NCBI RefSeq assembly: GCF_009935865.1 | Contig: NZ_QWEL01000003.1 | Coordinates: 124,001-188,000 of the forward strand | Length of the DNA stretch: 64,000 bases | Source: Odoribacter sp. Z80 | GTDB taxonomy: Bacteria > Bacteroidota > Bacteroidia > Bacteroidales > Marinifilaceae | Direction of reading: 5' to 3' | Part shown: positions 18,945-28,793 of the stretch, piece by piece | How positions within the stretch are numbered: position 1 is the stretch's first letter | Layout: each line of letters opens with the position of its first letter | The notes under the pieces: model-generated | The model's database searches: none | What the model was told of the DNA's origin: nothing | Seen by the model: the letters and a program-made list of their open reading frames with translations, nothing else | Translations under genes and position numbers: made by a program

Positions 18945-20057
18945 ATGAAAGCCGAACGATTAATAGAGTTTACACACCATCCTGAAAAAATGAACCAAGA
19001 GGACTTACGGGAACTCGAAACCCTCCTTGGACGTTACCCTTATTTTCAGGCAGCACGTATACTTTATTTAAAAGGGCTTTCTCTGCAGGCAGGAGGACGT
19101 TTCCGAAACGAACTCCGTACCAGTACGGTACATCTCACTGACCATAAACAACTTTTTAAATACCTTGGCGGTCAAATCGAATTCGAACAAGGTACTTCCT
19201 CCGAAAAATCTGCATTAACGGAGCGCGTAGAAGAACGCATGCAGGAAATCTATGGACATACCGTTGTCAGCAACCAGGGCATTCCGGCTTATCCGAAAAC
19301 CGAATCCCCGCAACCGGAAGAAGAGGAAATCATTACCCTGAATCTGGAAAACAGGCCGGACAAACCGTCATTTCCACAGGCCGGACCCACCGGGCCGATT
19401 TCCCGTCCACAGCCTCCCGCCAAAGAACCGAATATCATTTCCAATCCGATTATACTGGATAATATCCCTGGTATGGTAGACGACTATACCGATGAAACCA
19501 CCACCGGCGAAGAATACGAAATCGTCCGGCATACGGGAAGTACTCCTTATGTCATTGAATCCGTCTCTGTAGCCGGAACTCCCGCTTCTCCCGAAGTGAC
19601 CGAAAGCAAACCGGTTCCCAGTCTATCCATGGATGTCGATTTAGACTTTGAAAAAGAAGAAGCCGGAATAAATCTGGATATACCTGAAATTTTAAGCGGA
19701 GCCTACCGACTGACGGAAGAACAAACCGGAAACCACACGGAGAAGGATATTGAAAAAGAAAAACCAAGGAAAAAACGGAAAAATGCAGATGAACTGATTG
19801 AACGTTTTATTCAGACAGAACCCGTCATGCCTAAAATCACCGCTTCTCCGGCAGACAACAGGGATCTCTCCATGGAAAATCCGTACTCAGGCGAAGAACT
19901 GTTCAGCGAGACACTGGCCAAAATATATGTTCGTCAACACCTGTACGACAAAGCAATAGCAACTTATATAAAATTAAGTTTGAAATATCCGGAAAAAAGT
20001 GTTTACTTTGCAGACCGAATTGAAAAAATAAAAGAGAACCTTACTAATAAAGAATAA
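18945..20057 (+). CDS. Conserved Bacteroidales protein with C-terminal TPR-like segment
   Basis: 370 residues, no signal peptide, probably cytoplasmic. Residues 1-90 form a compact helical domain (ELETLLGRYPYFQAARILYL). Residues about 110-300 are acidic, proline-rich and low complexity, likely disordered. The final 55 residues (YSGEELFSETLAKIYVRQ, then YDKAIATYIKLSLKYPEKS) look like one TPR. I do not know a function. Its fixed place between lptE and secG, with only 2 bases before secG, suggests a link to envelope biogenesis or protein export; that is inference from position only. Confidence 0.75.
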   Translation: MKAERLIEFTHHPEKMNQEDLRELETLLGRYPYFQAARILYLKGLSLQAGGRFRNELRTSTVHLTDHKQLFKYLGGQIEFEQGTSSEKSALTERVEERMQEIYGHTVVSNQGIPAYPKTESPQPEEEEIITLNLENRPDKPSFPQAGPTGPISRPQPPAKEPNIISNPIILDNIPGMVDDYTDETTTGEEYEIVRHTGSTPYVIESVSVAGTPASPEVTESKPVPSLSMDVDLDFEKEEAGINLDIPEILSGAYRLTEEQTGNHTEKDIEKEKPRKKRKNADELIERFIQTEPVMPKITASPADNRDLSMENPYSGEELFSETLAKIYVRQHLYDKAIATYIKLSLKYPEKSVYFADRIEKIKENLTNKE

Positions 20058-20059
20058 CT

Positions 20060-20428
20060 ATGTATACTGCAATTATTGTCCTGGTATTTATTATTTGTAT
20101 ATTACTGATATTGATTGTGCTGGTTCAGAATTCTAAAGGCGGAGGCCTTGCTTCCTCATTTGCATCTTCCAACCAAATCATGGGAGTAAGAAAGACAACC
20201 GACTTCCTGGAAAAAGCAACCTGGACACTTGCCGGCGGAATGATGACCTTATGTGTATTGGCTGTATTTTTTATACCGAAAAATACAACTACAGAACAAT
20301 CTGCCATTGAAGAGCAGCTAAATGCACAGCCCATGCAACAACAAGCAATCCCAACTTTTCCGGGAGCTGCACCTATAGAAGAAAATAATACAGCCGGCGA
20401 AAATACCGCAGATGCTCCGACAGAATAA
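20060..20428 (+). CDS. secG: SecG preprotein translocase subunit
   Basis: 122 residues. Helix 1 (about 2-22) is followed by the family loop QNSKGGGLASSFASSNQIMG and by helix 2 (about 52-72, AGGMMTLCVLAVFF). The C-terminal tail is glutamine and glutamate rich and probably disordered. SecG assists SecYE and SecA in export across the inner membrane. The loop motif is diagnostic. It starts 2 bases after the preceding gene and is closed by an intrinsic terminator at 20456. Confidence 0.95.
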   Translation: MYTAIIVLVFIICILLILIVLVQNSKGGGLASSFASSNQIMGVRKTTDFLEKATWTLAGGMMTLCVLAVFFIPKNTTTEQSAIEEQLNAQPMQQQAIPTFPGAAPIEENNTAGENTADAPTE

Positions 20429-20455
20429 GAAACTGTCCGTATTTATCATATAAAA

Positions 20456-20486
20456 TGTCAGTATGTCAGTCATACTGACATTTTTT
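20456..20486 (+). terminator. Intrinsic terminator after secG
   Basis: Perfect 10-bp stem TGTCAGTATG (20456-20465) with CATACTGACA (20471-20480), 5-base loop, then six T. It separates the lptE-secG unit from groESL. Confidence 0.9.
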
Positions 20487-20719
20487 ATTCATAGACTGCC
20501 ACATCCCCGACAGACACTCTGCATTTTGCTTTCATCCTATTTATCAGTTATTTATTTGATAAATTCTCAAAAAACAAGACAATTATATTTTACTTTGGCA
20601 TGAAAAATGATTAAGAAAGGTGTTGTAACCTTAATAACGACCGATTCGTTAAGTCGCTATACAGTTGCGACAGGTAATAGAAAACTAAAATAATATTATA
20701 AACTTTAAATTTTAACATC

Positions 20720-22661
<1,942 letters not shown>

Positions 22662-22680
22662 TCCTTTTTCCATATCATCC

Positions 22681-22712
22681 AAACGGCCGGGGACAACTCC
22701 GGCCGTTTTTTT
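22681..22712 (+). terminator. Intrinsic terminator after groEL
   Basis: Stem AAACGGCCGG (22681-22690) with CCGGCCGTTT (22699-22708), 8-base loop, continuing into a run of T. It lies 20 bases after the groEL stop. Confidence 0.9.
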
Positions 22713-22840
22713 GCACAACAGCAATTCATATAATCGCCACACCCAAAAATGAGCCGGGAACAATACGTGACCACCGACAAAGCTATTGAAATATGAATAA
22801 AATGTCATATCTTCGTCATATCATTTAAAACTCCAAAGCC

Positions 22841-23842
22841 ATGCCACTCCCACACCTTGTACGTTTTGACTGGGCGATGAAGCGTCTGCTCCGCCACAAA
22901 AGCAATTTCGTCGTACTTGAAGGTTTCCTCAGCAGCCTGTTTGAGGAAAAAATCACCATCTGTAACATCCTGGAAAGCGAAGGCAACAAAGAGGAATTTA
23001 CCGACAAGTTCAACCGCGTCGATCTGTTGGCAGAAAACAGCAAAGGAGAACTGATTATCGTTGAAGTGCAGAACAACAGAGAACTGGACTATTTCCTGCG
23101 CATGCTGTACGGAGTCTCAAAAGCCGTTACAGAATACATTTCCGAAGGCGACCTGTATGAGAAGATTCGCAAAGTATATTCGGTGAATATCGTCTACTTC
23201 GACCTCGGCCAGGGAACAGATTATGTATATCACGGACGCACGGAATTCCGGGGTATCCATAACCATGACATATTGCAATTATCCAAACAACAGCGGGAAC
23301 GGTTTATCTGTCAGGATGCAGGCGATTTATTCCCGGAATATTATGTGCTTCGTGTCAACGAATTTGACAAAAAAGCAGTGACCCCTTTGGATGAATGGAT
23401 TGTTTTCCTGAAAACAGGAGAAATAGGCCAGAATTCCCAGGCTCCCGGTCTGGCAGAGGCCCGGGAACGGCTGAAATTTTCATCCTTAGACAAGAAGGAC
23501 CGCGCCGCCTATCTCCGTAATATTGAGGATTTACGGGTACAGCGCAGCGTCATGGATACGGCATGGATGGAAGGCTTAGAAGAAGGAAGAATCACCGGAA
23601 GGGCGGAGGGCAGAATTGAGGGTAGAGCAGAGGGTAGGGTTGAAGGAAGAGCGGAAGGGAAGGCGGAAGGAAGGGCAGAAGGAAGGGCAGAAGGAAGGGC
23701 AGAAGGTCTGACCGAAGGTGAAGCCAAAGGCAGAAGCGAAAGCCGCAGGGAGATTGCACGGAACATGAAATCTATCGGAATAGCAACAGAGGTCATTACG
23801 CAGGCGACAGGCCTTTCTGCCGAGGAAATAGCACAATTATAA
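22841..23842 (+). CDS. Rpn/PD-(D/E)XK nuclease-type transposase-like protein with repeat tail
   Basis: 333 residues. The N-terminal half matches the Rpn / PD-(D/E)XK nuclease family transposase proteins that are abundant in Bacteroidales: FDWAMKRLLRHKSNFVVLEGFLSSLF, then the nuclease core with NRVDLLAENSKGELIIVEVQ, where D (of VDLLA) and E-x-Q (of VEVQ) are the likely metal ligands. Residues about 245-295 are a tandem array of the four-residue unit GRAE, encoded by 12-bp repeats (23587-23725), followed by a short helical end (IATEVITQATGLSAEEIAQL). Members are proposed to promote RecA-independent recombination. No terminal inverted repeats were seen, so this is not an intact insertion element. 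It stands alone between groEL and an amidase. Confidence 0.85.
   Translation: MPLPHLVRFDWAMKRLLRHKSNFVVLEGFLSSLFEEKITICNILESEGNKEEFTDKFNRVDLLAENSKGELIIVEVQNNRELDYFLRMLYGVSKAVTEYISEGDLYEKIRKVYSVNIVYFDLGQGTDYVYHGRTEFRGIHNHDILQLSKQQRERFICQDAGDLFPEYYVLRVNEFDKKAVTPLDEWIVFLKTGEIGQNSQAPGLAEARERLKFSSLDKKDRAAYLRNIEDLRVQRSVMDTAWMEGLEEGRITGRAEGRIEGRAEGRVEGRAEGKAEGRAEGRAEGRAEGLTEGEAKGRSESRREIARNMKSIGIATEVITQATGLSAEEIAQL
23666..23701 (+). repeat. Perfect 12-bp tandem repeat inside the nuclease gene
   Basis: Three perfect copies of GAAGGAAGGGCA (23666, 23678, 23690) with a partial fourth. They lie in a degenerate array of the same unit from about 23587 to 23725. Each copy encodes EGRA, so gain or loss of copies keeps the reading frame. 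Confidence 0.9.
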
Positions 23843-23933
23843 AACTATCCTTTGTAAACAACTATACTGTATAATTACAAAATTTATAAATCTTTCCGCC
23901 CCCTCACACGTTTCTTTTCTTAAAAAAGAAACT

Positions 23934-24971
23934 ATGAAAACACACATCATCCTGGCAGGTATCTCTGCCCTGTCGTTTATCTTATCTTCAAATGCAGAGG
24001 CATGCACACGGGCGGTTTATCTCGGACCGGACAATATGGTGGTTACCGGCCGGACAATGGATTGGAAAGAAGACCTGAAATCCAACATCTATCTCTTCCC
24101 CCGGGGCATGAAAAGGGCCGGTGCCGACAAGGGGAATACGGTTCACTGGACCTCTAAATACGGCAGCGTCATCACCGCCGGTTACGACATCGGCACCTCA
24201 GACGGTATGAATGAAAAAGGCTTAGTAGCCAACATCCTTTACCTGACCGAATCTTCCTACGACCGGCCCGGCGACACCCGTCCGGTAATGGGTATCAGCA
24301 TCTGGACCCAATACGTACTGGATAATTTTGCTACCGTGGACGAAGCCGTACAGGAATTGCGGAAAGAACTCTTCCGGATAGATGCCCCGGATATGCCCAA
24401 CGGCGCAAAATCCCGGCTCCATCTGGCAATTTCCGACCCAACCGGTAATAGTGCCATATTCGAATACATCGACGGAAAACTGATTATACACGAAGGCCGG
24501 GAGTGCCAGATTATGACCAACTCCCCCACTTACGAACAACAAATCACACTCAACAATTATTGGCAGCAAATCGGAGGACTGACCATGCTTCCGGGTACAA
24601 ACCGGGCTGCCGACCGTTTCGTCCGCGCCTCTTTTTACATCAATGCCATCCCGCAGACCTCCGACCAGCGGGAAGCGGTGGCGGGTGTGTTCAGTGTGAT
24701 GCGCAATGTGTCTGTGCCCTTAGGAATCTCCACCCCGGACCAGCCGAATATCGCCTCCACCCGCTGGCGCACCGTCTCCGACCAGAAAAATAAAGTCTAT
24801 TTCTTCGAATCCACCCTAAACCCGAATATTTTCTGGATTACCTTCGCAGACTTAGATTTTTCTCCCGGCGCACCGGTGAAAAAACTGAAACTGGCCGACG
24901 GAGAAATATACGCAGGCAATGCAGCGTCCCGGTTTGTGGAAAGCCAACCGTTTCAATTCCTGTTCAAGTAA
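23934..24971 (+). CDS. Secreted choloylglycine-hydrolase-family amidase (bile salt hydrolase / penicillin V acylase type)
   Basis: 345 residues, Ntn-hydrolase fold. The signal peptide ends at AEA before Cys24, so signal cleavage would expose the catalytic N-terminal cysteine. Arg40 and Asp43 (GRTMDW) lie 16 and 19 residues after it, exactly the spacing of the catalytic Arg18 and Asp21 of bile salt hydrolases. Further active-site candidates are the asparagine in MTNSPTY and the arginine in AADRFVRAS. The enzyme cleaves linear amide bonds; whether conjugated bile acids, penicillin V or acyl-homoserine lactones are preferred cannot be read from sequence. It is likely periplasmic. It is monocistronic, with a strong terminator downstream. 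Confidence 0.9.
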   Translation: MKTHIILAGISALSFILSSNAEACTRAVYLGPDNMVVTGRTMDWKEDLKSNIYLFPRGMKRAGADKGNTVHWTSKYGSVITAGYDIGTSDGMNEKGLVANILYLTESSYDRPGDTRPVMGISIWTQYVLDNFATVDEAVQELRKELFRIDAPDMPNGAKSRLHLAISDPTGNSAIFEYIDGKLIIHEGRECQIMTNSPTYEQQITLNNYWQQIGGLTMLPGTNRAADRFVRASFYINAIPQTSDQREAVAGVFSVMRNVSVPLGISTPDQPNIASTRWRTVSDQKNKVYFFESTLNPNIFWITFADLDFSPGAPVKKLKLADGEIYAGNAASRFVESQPFQFLFK

Positions 24972-24982
24972 TCCCCCACTAC

Positions 24983-25026
24983 AAAAAGAGTGTCAAAAGC
25001 AACCCTGCCTTCCTGACACTCTTTTT
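24983..25026 (+). terminator. Intrinsic terminator after the amidase gene
   Basis: Perfect 13-bp stem AAAAAGAGTGTCA (24983-24995) with TGACACTCTTTTT (25014-25026), loop of 18 bases. The stem end supplies the T-run. The A-run on the left would let it also act on the opposite strand. Confidence 0.88.
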
Positions 25027-25078
25027 CATTTGCCGTCCTTTCTTTTTTTTAATCCTCATGAATTCTTTACTGTAATCC

Positions 25079-25109
25079 TTTCGTAATCTAAACGAGTTTT
25101 TTACTTTTA
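25079..25109 (+). promoter_or_regulatory. Candidate promoter of the Na/Pi transporter pair
   Basis: TTTC (25079-25082), 19-base spacer, TACTTTTA (25102-25109). One mismatch in each element of the Bacteroidetes consensus. It lies 35 bases before the ATG. Confidence 0.5.
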
Positions 25110-25144
25110 CGGTCGCAAATAGTCGAAATCTTAAAAGTGCTAAA

Positions 25145-26911
25145 ATGGATTATGGTATCTTTGAGTTGCTGAAACTCATAGGCTCACTGGGAGTTTTCCT
25201 CTATGGAATGAAACTCATGAGTGAATCCCTTCAAAAACTTGCCGGCAATAAAATGCGTCAGATATTGACGGCAATGACTTCCAACCGCGTAACAGGTGTT
25301 CTCACCGGTATTTTTATCACAGCCCTCATCCAAAGCTCTTCGGCCACAACCGTTATGGTAGTCAGTTTTGTCAACGCCGGTTTATTAGACTTAGTCGGTT
25401 CCATTGGCGTCATTCTCGGAGCAAACGTGGGAACCACAGTAACAAGCTGGCTGGTGGCAGTCCTGGGATTAGGAAAATTCAGCATGAGCGATTTGGCACT
25501 CCCCATCATCGGATGTACCCTACCCTTACTATTTTCCAAAAAACGTTCCCGGAAAAACTGGGGTGAAATGTTTGTCGGATTCGGGCTTCTGTTCCTGGCC
25601 CTGCGGTTTCTGCAGGAAAGCATGCCGACCAACCTGCACGATTATCCGGGAGTAGGCGATTTCATCCAGAAAATCAGTTTCCTCGGCTTCCGTTCATGGA
25701 TGATATTTTTGTTGATTGGTGCGGTATTGACCACTATCTTCCAGTCTTCCTCCGCAACGGTCGCGCTGACTTTAGTGATTTGTTCCAAAGGCTGGATTGG
25801 TTATGAGGATGCGGCAGCCATGATTATGGGTGAAAATATCGGAACCACCATTACCGCCAATTTAGCGGCAGCCGTGGCCAACGTACAGGCCAAACGGGCT
25901 GCCCTGGCACACTTTATCATCAATGTATTCGGGGTTATCTGGCTATTTGCCATTTTCACTCCTTTCCTGCATATGATCGGGGATTTATGCGTCACCTTGC
26001 ACATTTCACGGTATAATCCCATTTATTCCGACCCGGCTTTACTCCGGGAAACCTTTTCTCCCGAAGCACGTGCAGGAGTCACCGCCTCCATCAATGCGGC
26101 CATGCCCCTCGTACTTTCTTTATTCAATACCTTAGCCAAAGGCATTAATGTAACCATACTGATCTGGTTTACCCAACTTCTGGCCAAAATCGTCAGCCGG
26201 ATAATTCCCCCGAAAGCAGGTGAAGACACTTTCAAACTCAAACACATTAAAATCGGGTTATTATCTACTCCGGACGCTTCCCTGTTCCAGGCCAAGCAGG
26301 AAATATCGCTGTACGGACAAAATACACTGGAAATGTATCACAAAATGGTACAGGGGTTCGACATGCCGCGGGGAGAATATGAAAAAATGTTCGAGCAATT
26401 ACAACAGATGGAAGACGAAAGCGACGTGGTGGAAGTCGAAATTGCAGACTATCTGACAAAAGTGTCCGAGTCAAAGCTCTCCACCGAAAACTCCCAACGG
26501 GTAAGAGCCATGTTCAAAATCGTATCTGAAATAGAAAGTGTTGCCGATTCCATTCTCAATGTGGCCAAAGCCATTAACCGCAGGAATGAACAAAACATTC
26601 CTTTCCCGGAAGCACTGTCCAACAAACTGAAACACATGTTTACCCTGATTGACGACTCCATCGTCACCATGTGTTCCAACCTGAACACAGAATACACCCA
26701 GGTAAACTCCAAAAAGGCCTATAGCCTGGAACAAGCCATCAATGATTACCGTACAATCCTCAAACAGGAACATTTAATCGCTGTAGAAGAAAAAAGGTAC
26801 GACTATTCCATGGGAATCATATACGCCGATATGTTCTCCGAATGTGAAAAAATCGGTGATTATACCATAAACGTAACCCAAGCTATCAAGGAAATCGGAC
26901 ACGATGAATAA
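25145..26911 (+). CDS. Na/Pi cotransporter family protein with PhoU-like domain (first copy)
   Basis: 588 residues. The N-terminal membrane part (about 1-340) contains two inverted Na_Pi_cotrans repeats, each with the hallmark QSSSAT motif (ALIQSSSATTVMVVSF and TIFQSSSATVALTLV), expected to form the sodium and phosphate sites. The C-terminal part (about 365-580) is a PhoU-like helical bundle (MEDESDVVEVEIADYLTKV and FSECEKIGDYTINVTQAIKEI). It is predicted to import phosphate, or another anion, driven by sodium. It ends 7 bases before a close paralogue, so the two form an operon. Confidence 0.92.
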   Translation: MDYGIFELLKLIGSLGVFLYGMKLMSESLQKLAGNKMRQILTAMTSNRVTGVLTGIFITALIQSSSATTVMVVSFVNAGLLDLVGSIGVILGANVGTTVTSWLVAVLGLGKFSMSDLALPIIGCTLPLLFSKKRSRKNWGEMFVGFGLLFLALRFLQESMPTNLHDYPGVGDFIQKISFLGFRSWMIFLLIGAVLTTIFQSSSATVALTLVICSKGWIGYEDAAAMIMGENIGTTITANLAAAVANVQAKRAALAHFIINVFGVIWLFAIFTPFLHMIGDLCVTLHISRYNPIYSDPALLRETFSPEARAGVTASINAAMPLVLSLFNTLAKGINVTILIWFTQLLAKIVSRIIPPKAGEDTFKLKHIKIGLLSTPDASLFQAKQEISLYGQNTLEMYHKMVQGFDMPRGEYEKMFEQLQQMEDESDVVEVEIADYLTKVSESKLSTENSQRVRAMFKIVSEIESVADSILNVAKAINRRNEQNIPFPEALSNKLKHMFTLIDDSIVTMCSNLNTEYTQVNSKKAYSLEQAINDYRTILKQEHLIAVEEKRYDYSMGIIYADMFSECEKIGDYTINVTQAIKEIGHDE

Positions 26912-26918
26912 ATAAATT

Positions 26919-28613
26919 ATGGATTATAGCTTTTTTGACTTTTTAAAACTCATCGGTTCCTTAGGGGTATTCCTCTTCGGTATGAAACTCATGAGTGAGG
27001 CCCTGCAAAAAGTAGCCGGCACCAAAATGCGGCAAATCCTGTCGGCCATGACCTCTAACCGGATAAAAGGAGTCCTTACCGGTATACTGATTACCGCCAT
27101 CATCCAGAGCAGTTCCGCCACCACAGTCATGGTAGTCAGTTTTGTCAATGCCGGATTGCTGAACCTGATTGAATCCATCGGGGTCATCATGGGAGCCAAT
27201 GTAGGTACCACTATCACCGCCTGGCTCATCTCAGTTTTAGGCTTCAAAGTGAGCATGTCCGAAATTTCCCTGCCGCTCATCGGTCTGTGTCTCCCCCTGT
27301 TGTTTTCCAAAAAACGCTCCCGCAAAAGCTGGGGGGAACTCATCATCGGTTTCGGCCTTCTGTTTATCGGTCTGGAATTCCTGAAAAATTCCATGCCCAA
27401 TCTCCAGGATAATCCCGAAATCTTTACTTTCCTGCAGGAATATGCCGATATGGGATATGCGTCCTATATCCTTTTCGTACTGATTGGTACAATACTGACC
27501 ATATTGATTCAGTCCTCCTCGGCTACGATGGCTCTTACGTTGGTCATGTGCGCCAACGGATGGATCAGTTTCGAGATTGCGGCATCCATGGTTTTAGGGG
27601 AAAACATCGGTACTACCGTTACGGCAAACCTGGCGGCGATGGTGGCTAATACAACCGCCAAAAGGGCAGCCTTCGCCCATTTCGTCTTCAATGTATTCGG
27701 CGTCATCTGGGTACTGTCCATCTTTCCCTTCTTTCTCCGGTGGATTGAGCAATTGAGCGTCTTTCTGGGAATCGGCAACCCCACCACCCAGATCGAAGCG
27801 GCACCGATGGCCCTGTCGCTCTTCCACACCGTATTCAACATCACCAATCTTCTTATCCTTATCTGGTTTACGAAATGGATTGCCTGCATTGTCAGTAAAA
27901 TCATTCCCATGAAAGAAAAGGGAGAAGACGCTTTCACCCTCAAACACATTAAAATCGGGTTGCTGTCAACCCCCGATGCCTCTCTGTTCCAGGCCAAGGA
28001 AGAAATCGTCCTTTATGGTAAAAACACCCGCGACATGTTCCACCGGGTAACCGAATGCCTGGACCTTTCCCCGAAAGACTTCGACCAGCCTTTTGAGAAA
28101 CTGACTAAAATGGAGGACGAAAGCGACAACGTGGAAATTGAGATAGCGAACTACCTGACCAAAGTGTCCGAGTCGAAACTTTCTACGGAGAACTCCAAAC
28201 GAATCCGGTCCATGTTTAAAATTGTTTCCGAAATTGAAAGCATCGCTGATTCCTCCCTGAACGTTGCCAAAACCATCTACCGGCGTAACGAGCAGCACGT
28301 CACTTTCCCGGAGGAACTGACCCGGAAACTGAAGCATATGTTTGCCCTGGTGGAGGAAACCTTAGACGTCATGTGCAACAACCTGGCCATGGAATACAAA
28401 ACGGTAAACGCCAAAAAAGCCTATGAAATGGAAAAAGCCATCAACGATTACCGGACTGTCCTGAAACAGGAACACTTGATTGCCATTGAAGAGAAAAAAT
28501 ACGATTACCCCACCGGCATCCTCTACAATGACATGTTTTCCGAATGCGAGAAAATCGGCGACTTCGCCATTAACGTCACTCAGGCGGTCAAAGAAATCGG
28601 ATACGACGAATAA
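26919..28613 (+). CDS. Na/Pi cotransporter family protein with PhoU-like domain (second copy)
   Basis: 564 residues, same architecture as the preceding gene and clearly derived from a tandem duplication. Shared segments include FLFGMKLMSEALQKVAGTKMRQIL, LKHIKIGLLSTPDASLFQAK and the QSSSAT motifs at both membrane repeats. The copy is 24 residues shorter, mainly because the loop near residues 285-310 is reduced (the first copy has an insertion around ISRYNPIYSDPAL). A division of labour, such as different affinity or formation of a heteromer, is possible but not shown. It lies 7 bases after the first copy. Confidence 0.92.
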   Translation: MDYSFFDFLKLIGSLGVFLFGMKLMSEALQKVAGTKMRQILSAMTSNRIKGVLTGILITAIIQSSSATTVMVVSFVNAGLLNLIESIGVIMGANVGTTITAWLISVLGFKVSMSEISLPLIGLCLPLLFSKKRSRKSWGELIIGFGLLFIGLEFLKNSMPNLQDNPEIFTFLQEYADMGYASYILFVLIGTILTILIQSSSATMALTLVMCANGWISFEIAASMVLGENIGTTVTANLAAMVANTTAKRAAFAHFVFNVFGVIWVLSIFPFFLRWIEQLSVFLGIGNPTTQIEAAPMALSLFHTVFNITNLLILIWFTKWIACIVSKIIPMKEKGEDAFTLKHIKIGLLSTPDASLFQAKEEIVLYGKNTRDMFHRVTECLDLSPKDFDQPFEKLTKMEDESDNVEIEIANYLTKVSESKLSTENSKRIRSMFKIVSEIESIADSSLNVAKTIYRRNEQHVTFPEELTRKLKHMFALVEETLDVMCNNLAMEYKTVNAKKAYEMEKAINDYRTVLKQEHLIAIEEKKYDYPTGILYNDMFSECEKIGDFAINVTQAVKEIGYDE

Positions 28614-28692
28614 TACGGCGACGGGAACCGATTCTGAAAATAACGGTTTGCAATATTTCTTTCTCTTCCCGGCACTGAACCCCTCCGGTTTG

Positions 28693-28724
28693 TTTTATAC
28701 ATTCACAAATTTATTCTACTTTTG
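28693..28724 (+). promoter_or_regulatory. Candidate promoter of glyS
   Basis: TTTT (28693-28696), 20-base spacer, TACTTTTG (28717-28724). Exact -7 element, one mismatch at -33. The leader to the ATG at 28794 would be about 63 bases. Confidence 0.55.
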
Positions 28725-28793
28725 CACCGTCAAATCATATGTGTACCGACCGGACACAAACCGGTTGTACATGGATATTAAAACACAAGCATT

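Noticed and set aside
20490-20719. CIRCE element (HrcA operator) before groES
   Set aside because: No TTAGCACTC / GAGTGCTAA pair present. A near-match -7 box (TTACTTTG, 20590-20597) lacks a suitable -33 element, so no promoter was called.
22841-23842. Intact insertion sequence around the Rpn/PD-(D/E)XK gene
   Set aside because: No terminal inverted repeats or target-site duplication were visible on either side.
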